Below, in pieces: positions 12,285 through 24,209 of a stretch of 64,000 nucleotides of DNA (position 1 is the first letter of the stretch; each line of letters starts with the position of its first letter). The notes under the pieces are model-generated. The model saw only the letters and a program-made list of their open reading frames with translations. It did not search any database and had not been told where the DNA came from. Both the position numbers and the translations under genes were made by a program. Source of the stretch: Apiosordaria backusii (lineage: Eukaryota; Ascomycota; Sordariomycetes; Sordariales; Lasiosphaeriaceae); contig JAUKTV010000001.1 in assembly GCA_030549205.1 (NCBI GenBank), forward strand, positions 3,472,001 through 3,536,000. The letters are read 5' to 3'.

Positions 12285-14903
12285 TTACTTGGTCCTCTTG
12301 GCGTCGAGCTCCTTCTCATAAGCAGCAACCAGCTCCTTCCTATAAATTCGCAAAAAAAGCCACCGTCAGTCATCTACCCATTATCATCATCACCAGCCAA
12401 AAAAGAGAAAACTTACTGCAAATGCGGCGGAGCAGCAGCATAATGGCTAAACTCCATGCTAAACTCACCCTTACCCTGCGTGGCAGCCCGCAAGTGCGTG
12501 CTGAACCCAAACATGGCGTTCAAACTGCAGTCCGCCACAAGCGTGAACTCGTCCGAGCCAACCTCGGTATCGACAATCGTACCGCGCTTGTTCATCAACA
12601 TGAGAATATTACCCTGGAACTCCACAGGCGCAGTAATGGTGGTCTTCATCAGCGGCTCGAGCACCGAACCGCCCGCGTCAGGGAACACCTTCCTGAACGC
12701 CATCTGGGTAGCGAGGTTGAAGGCGTAATCACTGGAATCAGTAACGTGAGTGGCACCGTCCGTGAGGATCATGCTAGCGCCAATGACGCGGTGGCCAAGC
12801 AAGGGACCCTTGAGGCAGGCCTCTTCGAATCCCTTCCCGCAGGCGGCGAGGTACTTCTCGGGAATGGTGCCACCGACGACGCGGGTCTCGAAGTGATTCT
12901 TCTCCGCGTCTTCAGCATTGGGTTCGACCCAACCGACCACGCGGGCGTAATCACCAGGGCCGCCAGACTGGCGCTTGAGCAAGAAGTCGAACTCGGCTTT
13001 GCGGCTGATGGTCTCGCGGTAGGCGACGCGGGGCTTGCCGGTCTCGGTGTCGACCTTGTACTCGCGGCGGAGACGCTCAACGTAAATATCGAGATGCAAT
13101 TCTCCCATGCCGCTGATGATGGTCTCTTCGGACTCCTCGTCGACGTGCAGGCGGAAGGTGGGATCCTCGCGCATGAAGCGGTTCATGGCCTTGCTGAAGG
13201 CGTCGGCATCGCTGCTGCGCTTGGGTTTGATGCTGAGGGACATGACGGCGTCGGGGACGTACATGGAGCTCATGCCGTAGGGGAGGCGGCCGTCGGTGAA
13301 GGTGTCGCCGGAGGCGCACTCGACGCCGAAGACGGCGCAGATTTCACCGGCGCCAATCTCGGCAACGTCTTCCATTTCGTTTGAGTGCATGCGGACGATA
13401 CGGGGGATGCGGACCTTCTTGTCGTTGCGGGTGTTGAAGAGGTACTGACCCTTCTTCAGGGTGCCCTGGTACACACGCATGTAGGTAAGCTGGCCGTAAG
13501 GGTTCTCTTCCAGCTTGAAGGCGAGGCCGACGAAAGGAAGAGAGTTGTATGGAAGCAAGCTGACAGGTTGTTCACCCTTGGACCGATCGAGAGCCATGTT
13601 GGGAACGTCTTGAGGGTTGGGGAGGTAGTCGCAAACGGCGTCAAGCATGGGCTGAATGGACTTGTCGGCAAGGGCAGAGCCCATCAACACAGGGGTGAAC
13701 TTGAGGCCAATAGTCGCTCTGCGAATAGCAGCCTTGATCTGGTCAGGGGTTGGTGTAATCTCCTCCAAGAACATCTCGGCAATCTCATCGTCAACATCGG
13801 CCAGCTTCTCAATCAGCTCCTGTCTCTTTTGCTCGGCCAACTCCTTCAAGTCCTCGGGAATCTGGTTCGAGACCTTGACGTTGACACCACGCAGGCCATC
13901 GTTCCTGATCGCCCTCATCTCAATGAGATCAACCACACCTTCGAACTCCTTCTCAGCACCAATGGGGATCTGAATAGCAGCAGCCGGAACCTTGAGCTTG
14001 GAATTGATCATTTCCACCGCCCTGAAGGGGTTGGCACCCATGCGGTCCATCTTGTTGACGAAGGAAATACGGGGAACGTTGTAGCGCTTCATCTGACGAT
14101 CGACGGTAATGGTTTGAGACTGAACACCGCTGACGGCGCACAGCACCATGACAGCACCATCCAACACTCTCATGGCTCTCTCGACCTCGATGGTGAAATC
14201 AATATGGCCGGGTGTGTCGATCAAGTTCAAGTGGTAGGTGTCCTCCTTGCCGTCCTTGGTCTTGTACTTCCAGTCGGCGAAGGTGGCGGCAGACTGAATG
14301 GTGATACCTCTCTCCCTCTCCAGTTCCATAGAGTCCATCTTGGCACCGACACCATCTCGCCCGCGGACTTCGTGGATGTGCTTCGTTCTGCCGGTGTAGA
14401 AGAGAATACGCTCGGATACCGTCGTCTTGCCGGAATCGATGTGTGCCTAGTTATTTGCCATACTTGCTCAGCGCTTCCAGCTCCCAGTGAACGCCCAGTT
14501 GGTTCTGTGCCAACTCCTCATTGTAAACCAAGACCATAACATACTGCGATACCAATATTCCGGACATGTGCTACCCTGGCAGCCTCGGCGGGGGTGACCT
14601 TCGCGGCGGCGGCTTCGGGGGTCATGTTGGCCTGGGCCAGGTCCTTGGCCTGCTTGAGACTGTGGTTCCCATCCTCCAAGGTCAGCCGTTGCTTGCAAAA
14701 AATAGCTCGGGTTAGGGGGTCAAGCCATACGCGGAAGCGGCAGCATCGGCAGCTCTGTAGTTGGACGTCCTGCTGAATTCCCGAAGACCTCCAAGTCTGG
14801 CTGTGTTGATAGCAGCGCAAGGCAAGACCCGGCGGCCCACCAGCGCAGCGTTTCTTGTCGCAAGAGCAGCCCGACAGCTGTTTACCGCCCGTATTACCCT
14901 CAT
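12285..14903 (-). CDS. MEF1: Mitochondrial translation elongation factor G1
   Basis: GTPase that translocates the mitochondrial ribosome. The model is complement(join(12285..12339,12417..14446,14545..14659,14731..14903)), 790 aa. The N-terminus (MRVIRAVNSCRAALATRNAA...) is a basic presequence. G motifs are intact: AHIDSGKTT (residues 97-105), RGITIQSAAT (switch I), IDTPGHIDFT (about 172), NKMDRMG (about 227) and GSALAD. Domains II-V follow, including the domain IV block EFQGNILMLMNKRGTIVDTE. The last exon adds KELVAAYEKELDAKRTK. Introns of 77, 98 and 71 bp are all in phase. The first intron is the least certain: GTATGG...CCACAG is the only acceptor I found that keeps frame, and its CTAAC lies unusually far upstream. 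The long open frames on the opposite strand (12422-13384, 13385-14539) are shadows. Confidence 0.93.
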
Positions 14904-15826
14904 CTTGGCAGGCTGAGGAAAGGAAAAAGGAATGACACCAACACCAGGAAAGAGAGGAAGTGAAGAGGTTCGTGGGGCCAAGATTCCCGCAAGGGTACGG
15001 TACAGTGGTTCCCGGCGAGACTCCAGCTCCGCGAATTTTTTTAGTGGGGCCGAGATTTGGATTGACCACTCACGCCACTGGCCGTTTCTTACACTTGAAG
15101 AGTCGGATGAGCATTGTGAGATATCAACGCAGCTGCTGAAAGACCAGATAATACTTGTAAATGATTGTAGTAATTTGTGGGATTTTTCATGACTAGTATT
15201 TCTGATTGCTGTAGCTGGCGTTTCTCAGCGAGGTAGGCTGGCTGTAAGTTAAGTCAACAAAGCGAGGGGCAATTCAGGAACACAACTGCTCTGCGGACGT
15301 TGGGGACAAGTTATTCGAGAAGAAAGGATCAAGTTTGATGTATGAGGCAAACAAAATATTTTCCCAAATTCCTATGCTCTGGTAAGCTCATACTTCACAT
15401 GCAAACAGTGCCGGATCCCTGAGATCAACAACGCCTGTCCATTAGTATCCCTTGCTTCGGCACACCCAACTTCATCCTTTTACAGCAACAACAGTATTTA
15501 CAATCCACCTCTTGTTCTGAAGAACGGTCCACTACAATTCCCGTCCGACTTTCAGCTTCACCCTTCTTGAGCCTATTCCAAGAGATTCTCAAATATATAA
15601 GCCAGAAACCAGAAAAACCCCATGCCAAATCGTCAGATATTCATTCCTCGTCCCAGAATTGCAACCTCTCGAGACCGCAAAAGCCAAAAGTGAAAGTGTC
15701 CAAAAAGGTGTCCCAAAAGCTATGTGTACATCCCTCTCCTGGGTATTCAAAATACTCAGTCAAATTCAATGCTTGTTCATCATGTAGTTATTCAAGACAG
15801 TACCCGTATCCCCACTGGTGCCTTGA
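14904..15826. other. Intergenic region, no gene seen
   Basis: Upstream of EF-G1 and downstream of the coiled-coil membrane protein gene, both minus strand. It contains the EF-G1 promoter, without an obvious TATA box, and A/T-rich 3' flank. No coding structure was found. Confidence 0.5.
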
Positions 15827-17339
15827 TCATGGCCTCGCGCTCGACGGCTCAATGACGATCTGTGGCACCTGGCTCAACCTCAAGCCCTGCCGACCTGTAG
15901 GTTCCTGGCCTTCTTGGGCCTGCGCGGCGAGATCCTGAATGGCTGCTGAGAGCCGGTTGCTCCGTGCCTGAGCTGGTCCGGGGCCTGGATAATCTGGAGG
16001 TGGCTCGTTGAAGGGGCTGTTTCTGCCCGACAAGGCCGACACACCAGACACTCCGGAATTGCGGCGCGAGTGCATAGGGGTGATGTCGTCCAAGCTCACC
16101 TCGTCATAATCGGGTGGTGGCATGGCAAAGTCGGCGAGATCTGCAGTATCAATGATCTCGGGGCTTGATCCAGCTCGGGGGGTTGCCGTTGCGCTCGATA
16201 TCCGTGGCGTGTTTGCTCCCGAGTTCGCTCTCGGCCGGGTTGATAATCCTGCGCTTGGCATACCGGCACTCGGTAACCCTGCACTGGTTAACGCCGTGCT
16301 GTTTAAGCTGTACGCGCTTCCTCCCGTTGTCAAGCTAGGTGTGCCTGGACGGTTCGTGGTATCGATGCTGAGCGTCGCAGCACTGTGGCTCCTATCCCGC
16401 CTCGACAAGAGGCTGTCACCTTGTGTTGAGGCACCAATGCTGGCAGCATCACTTAGTAGACCGATTCGTTCGCTATCGGTGCTATTCGCCCGGATTCTAG
16501 TTCCGTCTGCCCTCGCAACTCCCAAGTCGGCGTATGCTACGGTGCTCACTGCTCGCGCTCTCGATTCCTTCACGCGCTCGTGTTCGTTCCTCAACTCCTC
16601 GATTTCGACTGTGTTTATCGCCGCTTGGCTTCGACCTCGTTCCCTCAACTCTCGCATCGCTACGACATCATTCGCCTCGCGCGCTTCCCGCCGTAACCGC
16701 CGCCTCTCTTCGCGATCAGCTAACTGTCGACGTCTAGCGGCCCGGATCTGATACAACGCTTCCATTTCCTGTTCACGCATCTCCTCCTCCTGCTCGGCTG
16801 ACGGCATCTCGACGACAACGTCGATACCATCGCGCTCTCCTTCCCTACCCAGAACCTGCTCGTTTTCCGTCGCTTTGGGTCGGTATACCGGCAAGGTCAT
16901 GACGCTGCGGACCGATGTAGACCGATCTACTGCCAAGTTGTTCCCGGTGGCGCCATTCTGTGCTTGCGCACCAGCCAATGCGTCCTCCAAGTTGTCCTGA
17001 TTCTCTCTGTTGATCTGCCGAGTCGTCGGGGAGTCATCCTCTCGCTCTGTTGGCTTGTATTTGCCGCGTCGAGGTTTATTGTACCTTTTCCAAAGGGAGC
17101 GGCCAACGAAGTATATGATAATCAGGGCAAAAATGCCGCCGAGCACAGCTCCTACGATCTGATGATGGTTAAGACGGTAAGAATAAGACTTGAGACCCAG
17201 TGCTATTTGAGCGGATGAAGCCTACCTGTGCTTCTTTGGATGGCGGTCCCCGGTATTTCCCCCGAGGAAGCAATCTGAGAGACGCATCTTGATCGATCGG
17301 CAGCGTTACAGAGATCGGTATTCGAAGCTGCGGAGGCAT
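15827..17339 (-). CDS. Single-pass membrane protein with coiled coil
   Basis: Unrecognised fungal membrane protein. The model is complement(join(15827..17158,17226..17339)), 481 aa; a 67-bp intron (GTAGGC...CATCAG) with TTAACC branch site joins in phase 0. Exon 1 (MPPQLRIPISVTLPIDQDAS, 38 aa) looks like a short N-terminal segment. Residues about 39-55 (IVGAVLGGIFALIIIYF) form one glycine-bearing transmembrane helix followed by basic residues (KRYNKPRRGKYK), so the long C-terminus probably faces the cytosol. Residues about 165-240 are a highly charged, Arg/Glu-rich coiled coil. The rest is Ser/Thr/Pro-rich, with PPPDYDE and PPPDYPG motifs that resemble PY/WW-binding sites of ubiquitin-ligase adaptors. 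An adaptor role would fit but is inference. Confidence 0.8.
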
Positions 17340-19953
17340 CCTCCACTCTGTTCAGTCTCTAAGTGACCGAGCGTGCGCAAAAAGTGATACAACGATATAT
17401 CCAAAAACGTCGTCTGTTCTGCCTTGCTATGAAATGCAAGGGGTGTCCTGCATTGTACTCGTCCCCGAGGTGGAATTCGTGGCTTTCTTGTTGTGTCCCC
17501 TCGATCTAAAAGCTCTTTGCCTAGCGGATGGTTCGCTCCCAGCTCAGCTCCCACAAGGCGGATTTCGATGCGGGGAATCGACGTTACCCCAGACCAGAAC
17601 GGAGAAGGTCTTGGATCAGGTAGGGCGTTGTCGTAATCGAGAAACCGGCCGCTCTGTTGACCCGCAGCTGCTCGCCAGAAGGAGGAATGGAAAGGAATCG
17701 GAAGAAAATGAATGAACATTGCAAAACCGAAAAGTGCAATCCAATCCGGCGGCAAAGGGTTGGGTGCTTTCATCTGCGACGACGAGGCACCTGCAGCCAA
17801 GGCTCGATGCTCATTGCGGTAAGGCTGGGCTGAGAATGCACAGGGGCCCGTCGCTTAACCCACTGTCCCACATCAATTGGCCCCTGTCCGCACCGTTCAC
17901 GCCTCGACCGAGGGACCCAGATCCCCACGCTGCTGCTTGTGAGAGTGCAAATGCCCTGTTGGTGATGGGAACTGGGCCGTCGCAGTGCATCTCGAGAGTG
18001 GACCAACGGCGCTTATCTTTGCATGTTCGCCATGACCTTCTCTCACATCAGATACCAATGTTGGGTAGAGTTGATCAAGAGAACCCGATATCTAATTGAC
18101 CGAGCCGGACTCTTCAAGCGGGGCAGGGTACACCTCGTGTTTATTTGTCCGCAGCTGCCGCTCGCGATGGGGTCACATAACTTTCACCCTCTCTGGATCC
18201 TGCCGTCAGGACATAGAAACTGTGCATGCAGATTGACAATGGCAATGTCGATCTCGCTTCAGCCCAGCTTCGTTTCAGCTTGTGTACGATTTCAAGGCAT
18301 CTCAGTTTCACCAGCATTGCCCGCCGTTTCTACGAGCTTTCCTCAAAACTTAAAATTTTCGACGTTTTCAGATTTTGGAGTCGGAGAACAACCCCAGAAA
18401 ATGTGCCAAGTCTTACGCTAGCAACACTGCGAGGGAAATCCCGACAACGCTAAAAATCCGTTTCTCAGCAACAGACATCAACAACACAACAACGGCAGAG
18501 CCACGGGAGGATGGAAAATGGAGCTTCATTGTTGTCATGAGAACCGTTTTCTTAAAACGCTGACAACTAAAGGCCTCCGATAGCCTGACCATGCAGGTTC
18601 CGGGAGACATCTGCCTGAGCTGGACGATCACGGCATCCTCGACGCAACAGCGTGGGGTGGGAAGGACCTCTGCCGTGTGGCTGGGCCGTTGAAAATCAAC
18701 CTCTCAACATCAGAGGATAACCTGCGCGGCTTCCCTTGCCGTTGACAGCGCCACAGCACAACACAGCATCTCCACAGATTGTACAACGCATCGAAACTTC
18801 CACTCGAATTCTTTCGACAGCGGCGCTGAAGAAGTCCAAGTTCTAAGGTCTCACAAAAATTGATCCCCATCTTCAGCGTACCTGACAGTCCTGGAGGCAG
18901 GTCTCAGATCACACACCACCTTTCATATTGCATTCGATATAACGAGGCCAGCCCGGCCAGGCAATAGGATTCTTTCTTGGCCCATCCTTCACGGCCGCCC
19001 GGCAGTTTTCTCTTGGGACGAAAGGGAGCCAATCCAGCGCCGTGGGACCGATGTGAGCTTCGACCTTCATCAGATGGTGACATCGACCCAAACCATGATC
19101 CCAAGTTGCAGTTGATTGGAACTTGGTCAGACCCAGTTGCGGCGCGGTCGGCTCCCGGCCAATGGCACCATCAACAGACACCCGCCACGTCGGCAACGCC
19201 GTTGGGATCTTTGATATCTACAGATTGCAATAAACAGTTGCAATGGGGGCTATCAGAAGGTCCAGGGACCTAGTTTCAACCCCCTTTTTGCTTCGTGGTA
19301 TTGTAGACACGATCAACAATGATCTCGACAAGTTTTGCCGGCTTAGAACCTGCTTTCTCCGTCTTTTGAGCAAAGGGTTGCGCAGCCTGTGGATCTTTCA
19401 GCATTGCAACGGTTCCCTCCAATTTCTGTTTTGGCATGATGATGGCTGGTCGGGTACAGTGTTCTCTGCTGCCAGCATTTGAGGACTTAATGCACAGTCT
19501 TAGTTATCAGGTAAATTTGGTCCGATTTCACACTGTATTCACTGTAGGACCGGATAACGGACCATCAAGCATTGAAACCCGATGCCGACAGCCTGGCACC
19601 GAACCCCACCTTTCCCGAATGCGGCCGATTCAGGGACCGGGTGGCCGGATCGGCAGGCGGGGCCCACCATGTCTCAGCTTGTTAGCACATGCCATTGCAT
19701 CATGCTTCTGATTGATACCTGGGAGCTTGAGGAACATACCATCAACATCAGCACATGTGAACCCCCCCAGTTTGTAATGTGTGGAGTTGTTTCCCGTTTG
19801 TCTGTGAGTTCTGCATTAGCACATCGTCAGTTGAGCGTTTCGTCTTCGCACTGCTTGCGAACTCTTTTTGTAACCCCGCCAAAGCATTTACAACCGAGGT
19901 TATCACCGACGCTGTCAACCCAGCAGAGGTCATTGCATACCAACTCCAACAAT
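17340..19953. other. Large divergent intergenic region
   Basis: A 2.6-kb spacer between the coiled-coil protein gene (-) and the RraA-like gene (+). Its base composition is ordinary. Frames of up to about 165 codons occur on both strands, but I found no domain, no coherent splice chain and no RNA gene. A small undetected gene cannot be excluded. Confidence 0.4.
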
Positions 19954-20814
19954 ATGAGTGCCGCAACCGCGCAGGAAGACCCAATTGTGAAGGCGTTGCA
20001 GGAGTTCACAACGTATGTTCATACCTCGTATCACCATCATATATCATCACTAACACCCATCACCAGATGTGACGTCTCGGACGCCCTCATCAAACTCAAA
20101 TACCGCAACGGCGGTTTCCTCTCCGGGCTGACCATGTGGTCCCCTCAACGGCAGGATGGAGACACAAAGATTGTTGGACCGGCGTACACGGTTCAGTATG
20201 TACCGTTGGATGATCCGAGGCCTAAGCATCCGAGTCATTATGTTAGCTCCCCTCATGTTTTTTCAAGGTAGTGAAGAAATGATGGTTGCTGATTTTTAAG
20301 AGGTGTAGATCGACTCTGTCCCCGCTGGAGCGGTTATCTTTGTGTCTTGCCCTCCCAAGACTCCGAATGCTGTTTACGGCGGGCTGATGAGCGCGAGGGC
20401 GAAGGCGAGCGGGGGGGTGGGGAGTGTGATCGATGGGAGGTTTAGGGATTTGCAGGAGCAGAGGGGGTTGGGGTTTCCGGTAGGTGGTTTGTTTTGTGAT
20501 TTTATGTTGGGGGAGGATGCTGATGATGAGAATAGATCTTTGCGCGAGATGTCGGGACGGCGCCCCCTGCTGAGTTGTTGAAGGTCGCGGGGGTCAATGT
20601 ACCGGTCAAGCTGCAAACTGATGAGCAGGATATGACGGTCAGGCCGGGGGATTATCTCATTGGGGATGTGAATGGGGTTGTGGTGCTGCCTATGGAATTG
20701 GCGGAGCAGGCGATTCCGCTGATGAAGAAGCAGGTCGAGGCGGATGAGAAGATGGCGGTGGAGATTGCGAAGGGGATGAGCTTTTCGGAGGCTAGTAAGA
20801 AGTTTAGGCTTTGA
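19954..20814 (+). CDS. RraA-like / 4-hydroxy-4-methyl-2-oxoglutarate aldolase family
   Basis: Member of the RraA/HMG-aldolase (DlpA) fold. Characterised relatives cleave 4-hydroxy-4-methyl-2-oxoglutarate or decarboxylate oxaloacetate with a divalent metal. The model is join(19954..20012,20067..20241,20309..20479,20536..20814), 227 aa, with introns of 54, 67 and 56 bp, all phase-consistent. Landmarks in order: CDVSDALIKL (residues about 20-30), GPAYTVQY, GAVIFVSCPPKTPNAVYGGL, ARAKASGGVGSVIDGRFRDL with the family Asp/Arg active-site pair, FARDVGTAPPAELLK, and VRPGDYLIGDVNGVVVLP. The C-terminal helix ends SFSEASKKFRL. No targeting signal is evident. The fold assignment is firm; the substrate in this organism is unknown. 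Confidence 0.88.
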
Positions 20815-21762
20815 GCTGGGTATGGGGACTGAAGTGAGTGCGCCTTTGGTGAAGTTCAAGCGTGATTGAGCTGCTGATTTGTTGATATTTGATAGGCATA
20901 TATAATAGAGACTCATGTCTTGGTAAGGGATCCATACACAGCCACATTGGTTCAGCCTGCCCTTCACATCAATATATCTCCTACAGTATTAACTTGAGTT
21001 TGAGGCCAAGCATATATCTTTTCTTCGAAAATAAAGTCGCTAGCTGTCTTGGAAACCATGAGACAAGCCGGAAAAAGTCACAACATAACGATGCAGTTCT
21101 AGCCGAGCAAAGCTCTAACAACCATTCACCAGAAAGGCGCACTCTTGCACCATTGCAAAGCCCTTGGCTCGATAGCCAAGCTCACTTATTCTGACAATCG
21201 GATGTCATCGTTATGTCCGAACTCTCCCACATCCCGTGTTCTATCCCAGGCACGCTTTTCCGGAGTCCGGTTGCTGGAAAGGCCCTTTATTGTCGTACAG
21301 CAGATTTAGAGTGCTCTCCCGCGGCGGTTATATTGAGATTGCGGCTCCTGGCGAGATAGCATCTCACCCATTCGGCCCCGAGATGCAGCGTGCCCCTGCT
21401 TGGCAGTTAACCTTCGGAGAACTTATCCATACAGCCGGGAGAAATACCACCGCGCTCTCGGCCGGACAATCGTCACAACAGTCGGAGTTGACCCAATCGC
21501 TTACCTATCGACAGTCCGGACCCCCAAATCTTTGATATTGACCGCAGCGGTCTATCATTATATAACGGGAGAGAATGCGGTCCGTCAGCGGGTTCTTATA
21601 AAAGGGGTAAAAGGAGCGAGGGATTTCCCTGACCGTGGAGAAAGCTATTGTCCTCTAGGTAATCGCTCTCTGCCGTTCCCCGGATCCCATTCGAGACTCT
21701 CCCGGTCCTCTGGGCCCCGCTTTCACCGTATTTCCCATCTTGAGGAAGCAAATCGGACCACC
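20815..21762. other. Intergenic region upstream of the SOD gene
   Basis: The 3' flank of the RraA-like gene and the promoter/leader of the superoxide dismutase gene. Apart from the TATA-like box noted separately I see no gene. Confidence 0.5.
21597..21605 (+). promoter_or_regulatory. TATA box of the secreted SOD gene
   Basis: TATAAAAGG lies 158-166 bases upstream of the ATG at 21763, a plausible spacing for a leader of about 130 nt. It is one of the clearest TATA boxes in the window. This fits an inducible rather than housekeeping gene, which is inference. Confidence 0.55.
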
Positions 21763-22444
21763 ATGCAGCTGTCGTCTGTTTTGGGCCTCCTGGCTGTGGG
21801 TACACTGGCAGCGGCTCAGGCTGCCAATACCACGACTGGCAAGCTGAGTGATGCTCGACCGGTCCGGAACAACCCTGTTATCGGGGAGGTTTGGATTGCC
21901 GAGTTCGACTCCCAGACTGTCAAGGGCACCTTCAAGGCTGTCGCTGCTACGATCGGTATCAACTACACCATTGACATTACGGGCTTGCCTGAGGAGAATG
22001 GGCCGTACAGTATGTTTTGTTTGCTCCTGCAACCATTACCTACTGTGGCTGGTTACTGATAGGATCCAGACTACCACATCCATGTTCGCGCCGTTCCTGA
22101 AAACGGCACATGCGCTGATACTGGCCTTCATCTTGATTCGTATGTTCGTGGCCAGGAACCGCCTTGCGAGGCCTCGCTGCCTGCGACCTGTGAGGTGGGG
22201 GATCTCTCTGGGAAGTATGGAAAGGTTGCTGGGGGACATATTCAGAAGGAGTAAGTGTGCTGACAAGACCCTGGGAAAGGAGCTGCGCTGACCCTTTGAA
22301 TGCAGGTTCCATGACCCGTATACTGCCACCAATGTCATTCAGCTTGGATACATTGGCAATCGCGCGATCGTTTTCCATGATAAGACTTCTGTTCGTGTCG
22401 CTTGTGCCAATATTAAGAAGGCACCGGTTGCTCCAACTCCTTAA
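21763..22444 (+). CDS. Secreted Cu-only superoxide dismutase-like protein
   Basis: Extracellular superoxide dismutase of the fungal Cu-only type (relatives: Candida Sod4/5/6). The model is join(21763..22009,22070..22250,22306..22444), 188 aa, with introns of 60 and 55 bp in phase. The acceptor that keeps frame is GATCCAG at 22063-22069. Residues 1-20 form a signal peptide ending AAAQA. The copper ligands expected for the family are present: H85 and H87 (YHIHV), H103 (GLHLDSY) and H167 (VFHDK). The zinc-loop of Cu/Zn enzymes is missing, as in the Cu-only class. Cysteines 97, 115, 123 and 176 can form the disulfides. Unlike the GPI-anchored Candida enzymes, the C-terminus ends KAPVAPTP with no hydrophobic anchor signal, so a free secreted form is likely. 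The family call is good; activity is inferred. Confidence 0.82.
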
Positions 22445-22748
22445 TACAGGGGCGAAGTAAATGGTAGAGGGGTTGGTGTTTTTGTATAAGGTACCTCGGG
22501 TCGTAGATGATGAGCATTTCATTTTCCATGTGGCAGGGGCAAATAGAGAACACGAGGCTCGAGTTGACTTTGAAAAAGATGAGATAGAAGGATATCCTGA
22601 ATGATTGTTGCGCGTGCTTGTGTTCTTTCTGATGTTGGTCTTTTCCAAGTTTCGTGGCGCCTCATATGAAACAAATGAGCCAATAAGATTTGAAAATCTT
22701 TGTTTTGATATAGACATTCTTGTTAATAAAATAGCTGACTCGGAGAAC

Positions 22749-23059
22749 ATGTCCACGAAGAGAAATGTTCGCACGTTCGGAAGCGCTCTTTTCTCTTTGT
22801 ATTTCCCGCGTCAACGCGAGCACAAGGTACACCTATTCGATCTCCGCTTGCAGCTGCACCTCCTAATACCACCATCTCGGAACCATCCAATGCATTGCAG
22901 GACATGATGAGCGTTCTTCTATCTATCGGCAAGACTCTGAAGATTATAACGGATCAACTTCATCAGCTTACTGCCATTCCGGATCAAGTTGCTGCCATCC
23001 CAGATCAACAACATGATGTCCAGCTTTTTCCTGTCAGGTTTGCACGCGCGCAAGAATGA
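22749..23059 (+). CDS. Possible small gene with IPDQ repeats
   Basis: Tentative two-exon model join(22749..22826,22901..23059), 78 aa. A 74-bp intron (GTACAC...ATTGCAG, CTAATAC branch-like) joins in phase 0. The second exon contains a helical stretch with a repeat of the form LTAIPDQVAAIPDQ. I do not recognise the product. It lies just upstream of a decayed coding frame (23300-23659) on the same strand, so it may be the front end of the same dead gene rather than a functional small gene. Confidence 0.28.
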
Positions 23060-23299
23060 AGAAAACGGCCAGCTCACGATCTGGAGTGATCGCCTGCTGG
23101 CGGTGTTACAAGACCACCTGCTCCTGCTCGCGCTGTTGAGAGATCAGCTGCACGCAAGAAAACACCTCGCCATGGAGGGCATGGTGAAGAGAGGGTGACA
23201 TGGTCATGGCGGTCAGCTTGCCTGTTTCGGTGATGAAATCCTGCAGAGTCGCTGTTGCAGAAGCCAGCAGCGTGAGCAGGCCAGTTTGATAAAAGGTAA

Positions 23300-23659
23300 A
23301 AATGTATTCATTGTACCTCCCTCGCGGGACGCCTCTCCCGATATAACACGGCGGCGTACCGGCACGCAAACGGTTTCGAGAAGCTGGCGGCTGACCGGAT
23401 CATTGTGCAAATCGCAACCTCGCAGGGCCGTCGCAAACCCCGCACGCAAGGGCTTTTCTTCCTGGCAGCATAGCACGGAGACCGGGACAAGTTCTACCAG
23501 GATAGCTGGAAAAATAACAGCCTGGAATTTATACTCGACACACAGATCGCCAAACCGGATTTCTAGATCGACAGTAATTGGCCTCACGAGAATTGGATCC
23601 GCGACACCTTTACGGCACCAGCCCAGGTGCCACCTCTGCAGGGCATTACAAACCTTTAG
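23300..23659 (+). pseudogene. Decayed coding relic with in-frame TAG stops
   Basis: One forward frame stays coding-like for about 119 codons. Segments such as GFEKLAADRIIVQIATSQG, DKFYQDSWKNNSLEFILDTQ and WPHENWIRDTFTAPAQVPP have the residue mix of a real soluble protein. The frame is interrupted by TAG at 23471-23473 and 23564-23566, before a final TAG at 23657-23659. Both internal stops could arise from CAG or TGG by a C:G to T:A change, the same change that mutated the AT-rich block. I do not recognise the family. An upstream piece at 22749-23059 may belong to it. Confidence 0.45.
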
Positions 23660-24209
23660 GTGGAGAATATCTTCTTACTGAAGCAATTGGCAAAAGACGA
23701 AGACGAATATTCCAGGCAGTAAAATAGCAGAGCTAGGGAGATGGCACAGCGTTGGATGGACGCGATCGAACTCAAGTCACTCAGTCATACATGTTGGTAT
23801 TGTGCAAAATCCCATTTCCAGATCTGTATGTCATAGGCTTTTAGGAAGGAGTAATCGCCTTCTCATTGATTGGTCATGCCTTGAGCGCCTTGTGATTTAC
23901 CTTAAGCTCCGCCCAGTCACTTGCCTGGAAGACTCAGATTCCAAACTACCCTACCTTATCTAAGGTAGGTAGGTAGAATTTACTCATTCAATACAATTTG
24001 GTCAGGAAGATGGTCAGCCTTCACAGGTTATTTGCTCCCATGACTGCCACCTTGCGTGTGGCAACACAGGCTGGTTTTGACCTGTATGCTTGGTAAAATC
24101 AGTTTTCAAATATTTTAAGCCCCAAGACCCTCAATTTCCTTGTTCCACTCTTCCTTTGAATAATTACCAACTCTAGCTATCTTCAAGGTTGGGCCCCAAG
24201 AAAGATAAA
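23660..24209. other. Intergenic region
   Basis: Upstream flank of the DUF84-like gene. A short run of AGGT/TAGG units occurs at about 23960-23977. No gene seen. Confidence 0.45.

Noticed and set aside
12422..14539. Two long plus-strand frames (320 and 384 codons) opposite EF-G1
   Set aside because: They are the antisense of a highly conserved coding exon, with no recognisable motifs.
22040..22774. 244-codon minus-strand frame over the SOD gene
   Set aside because: Antisense to the SOD exons, which have conserved copper ligands and consistent splicing; no motif in the antisense frame.
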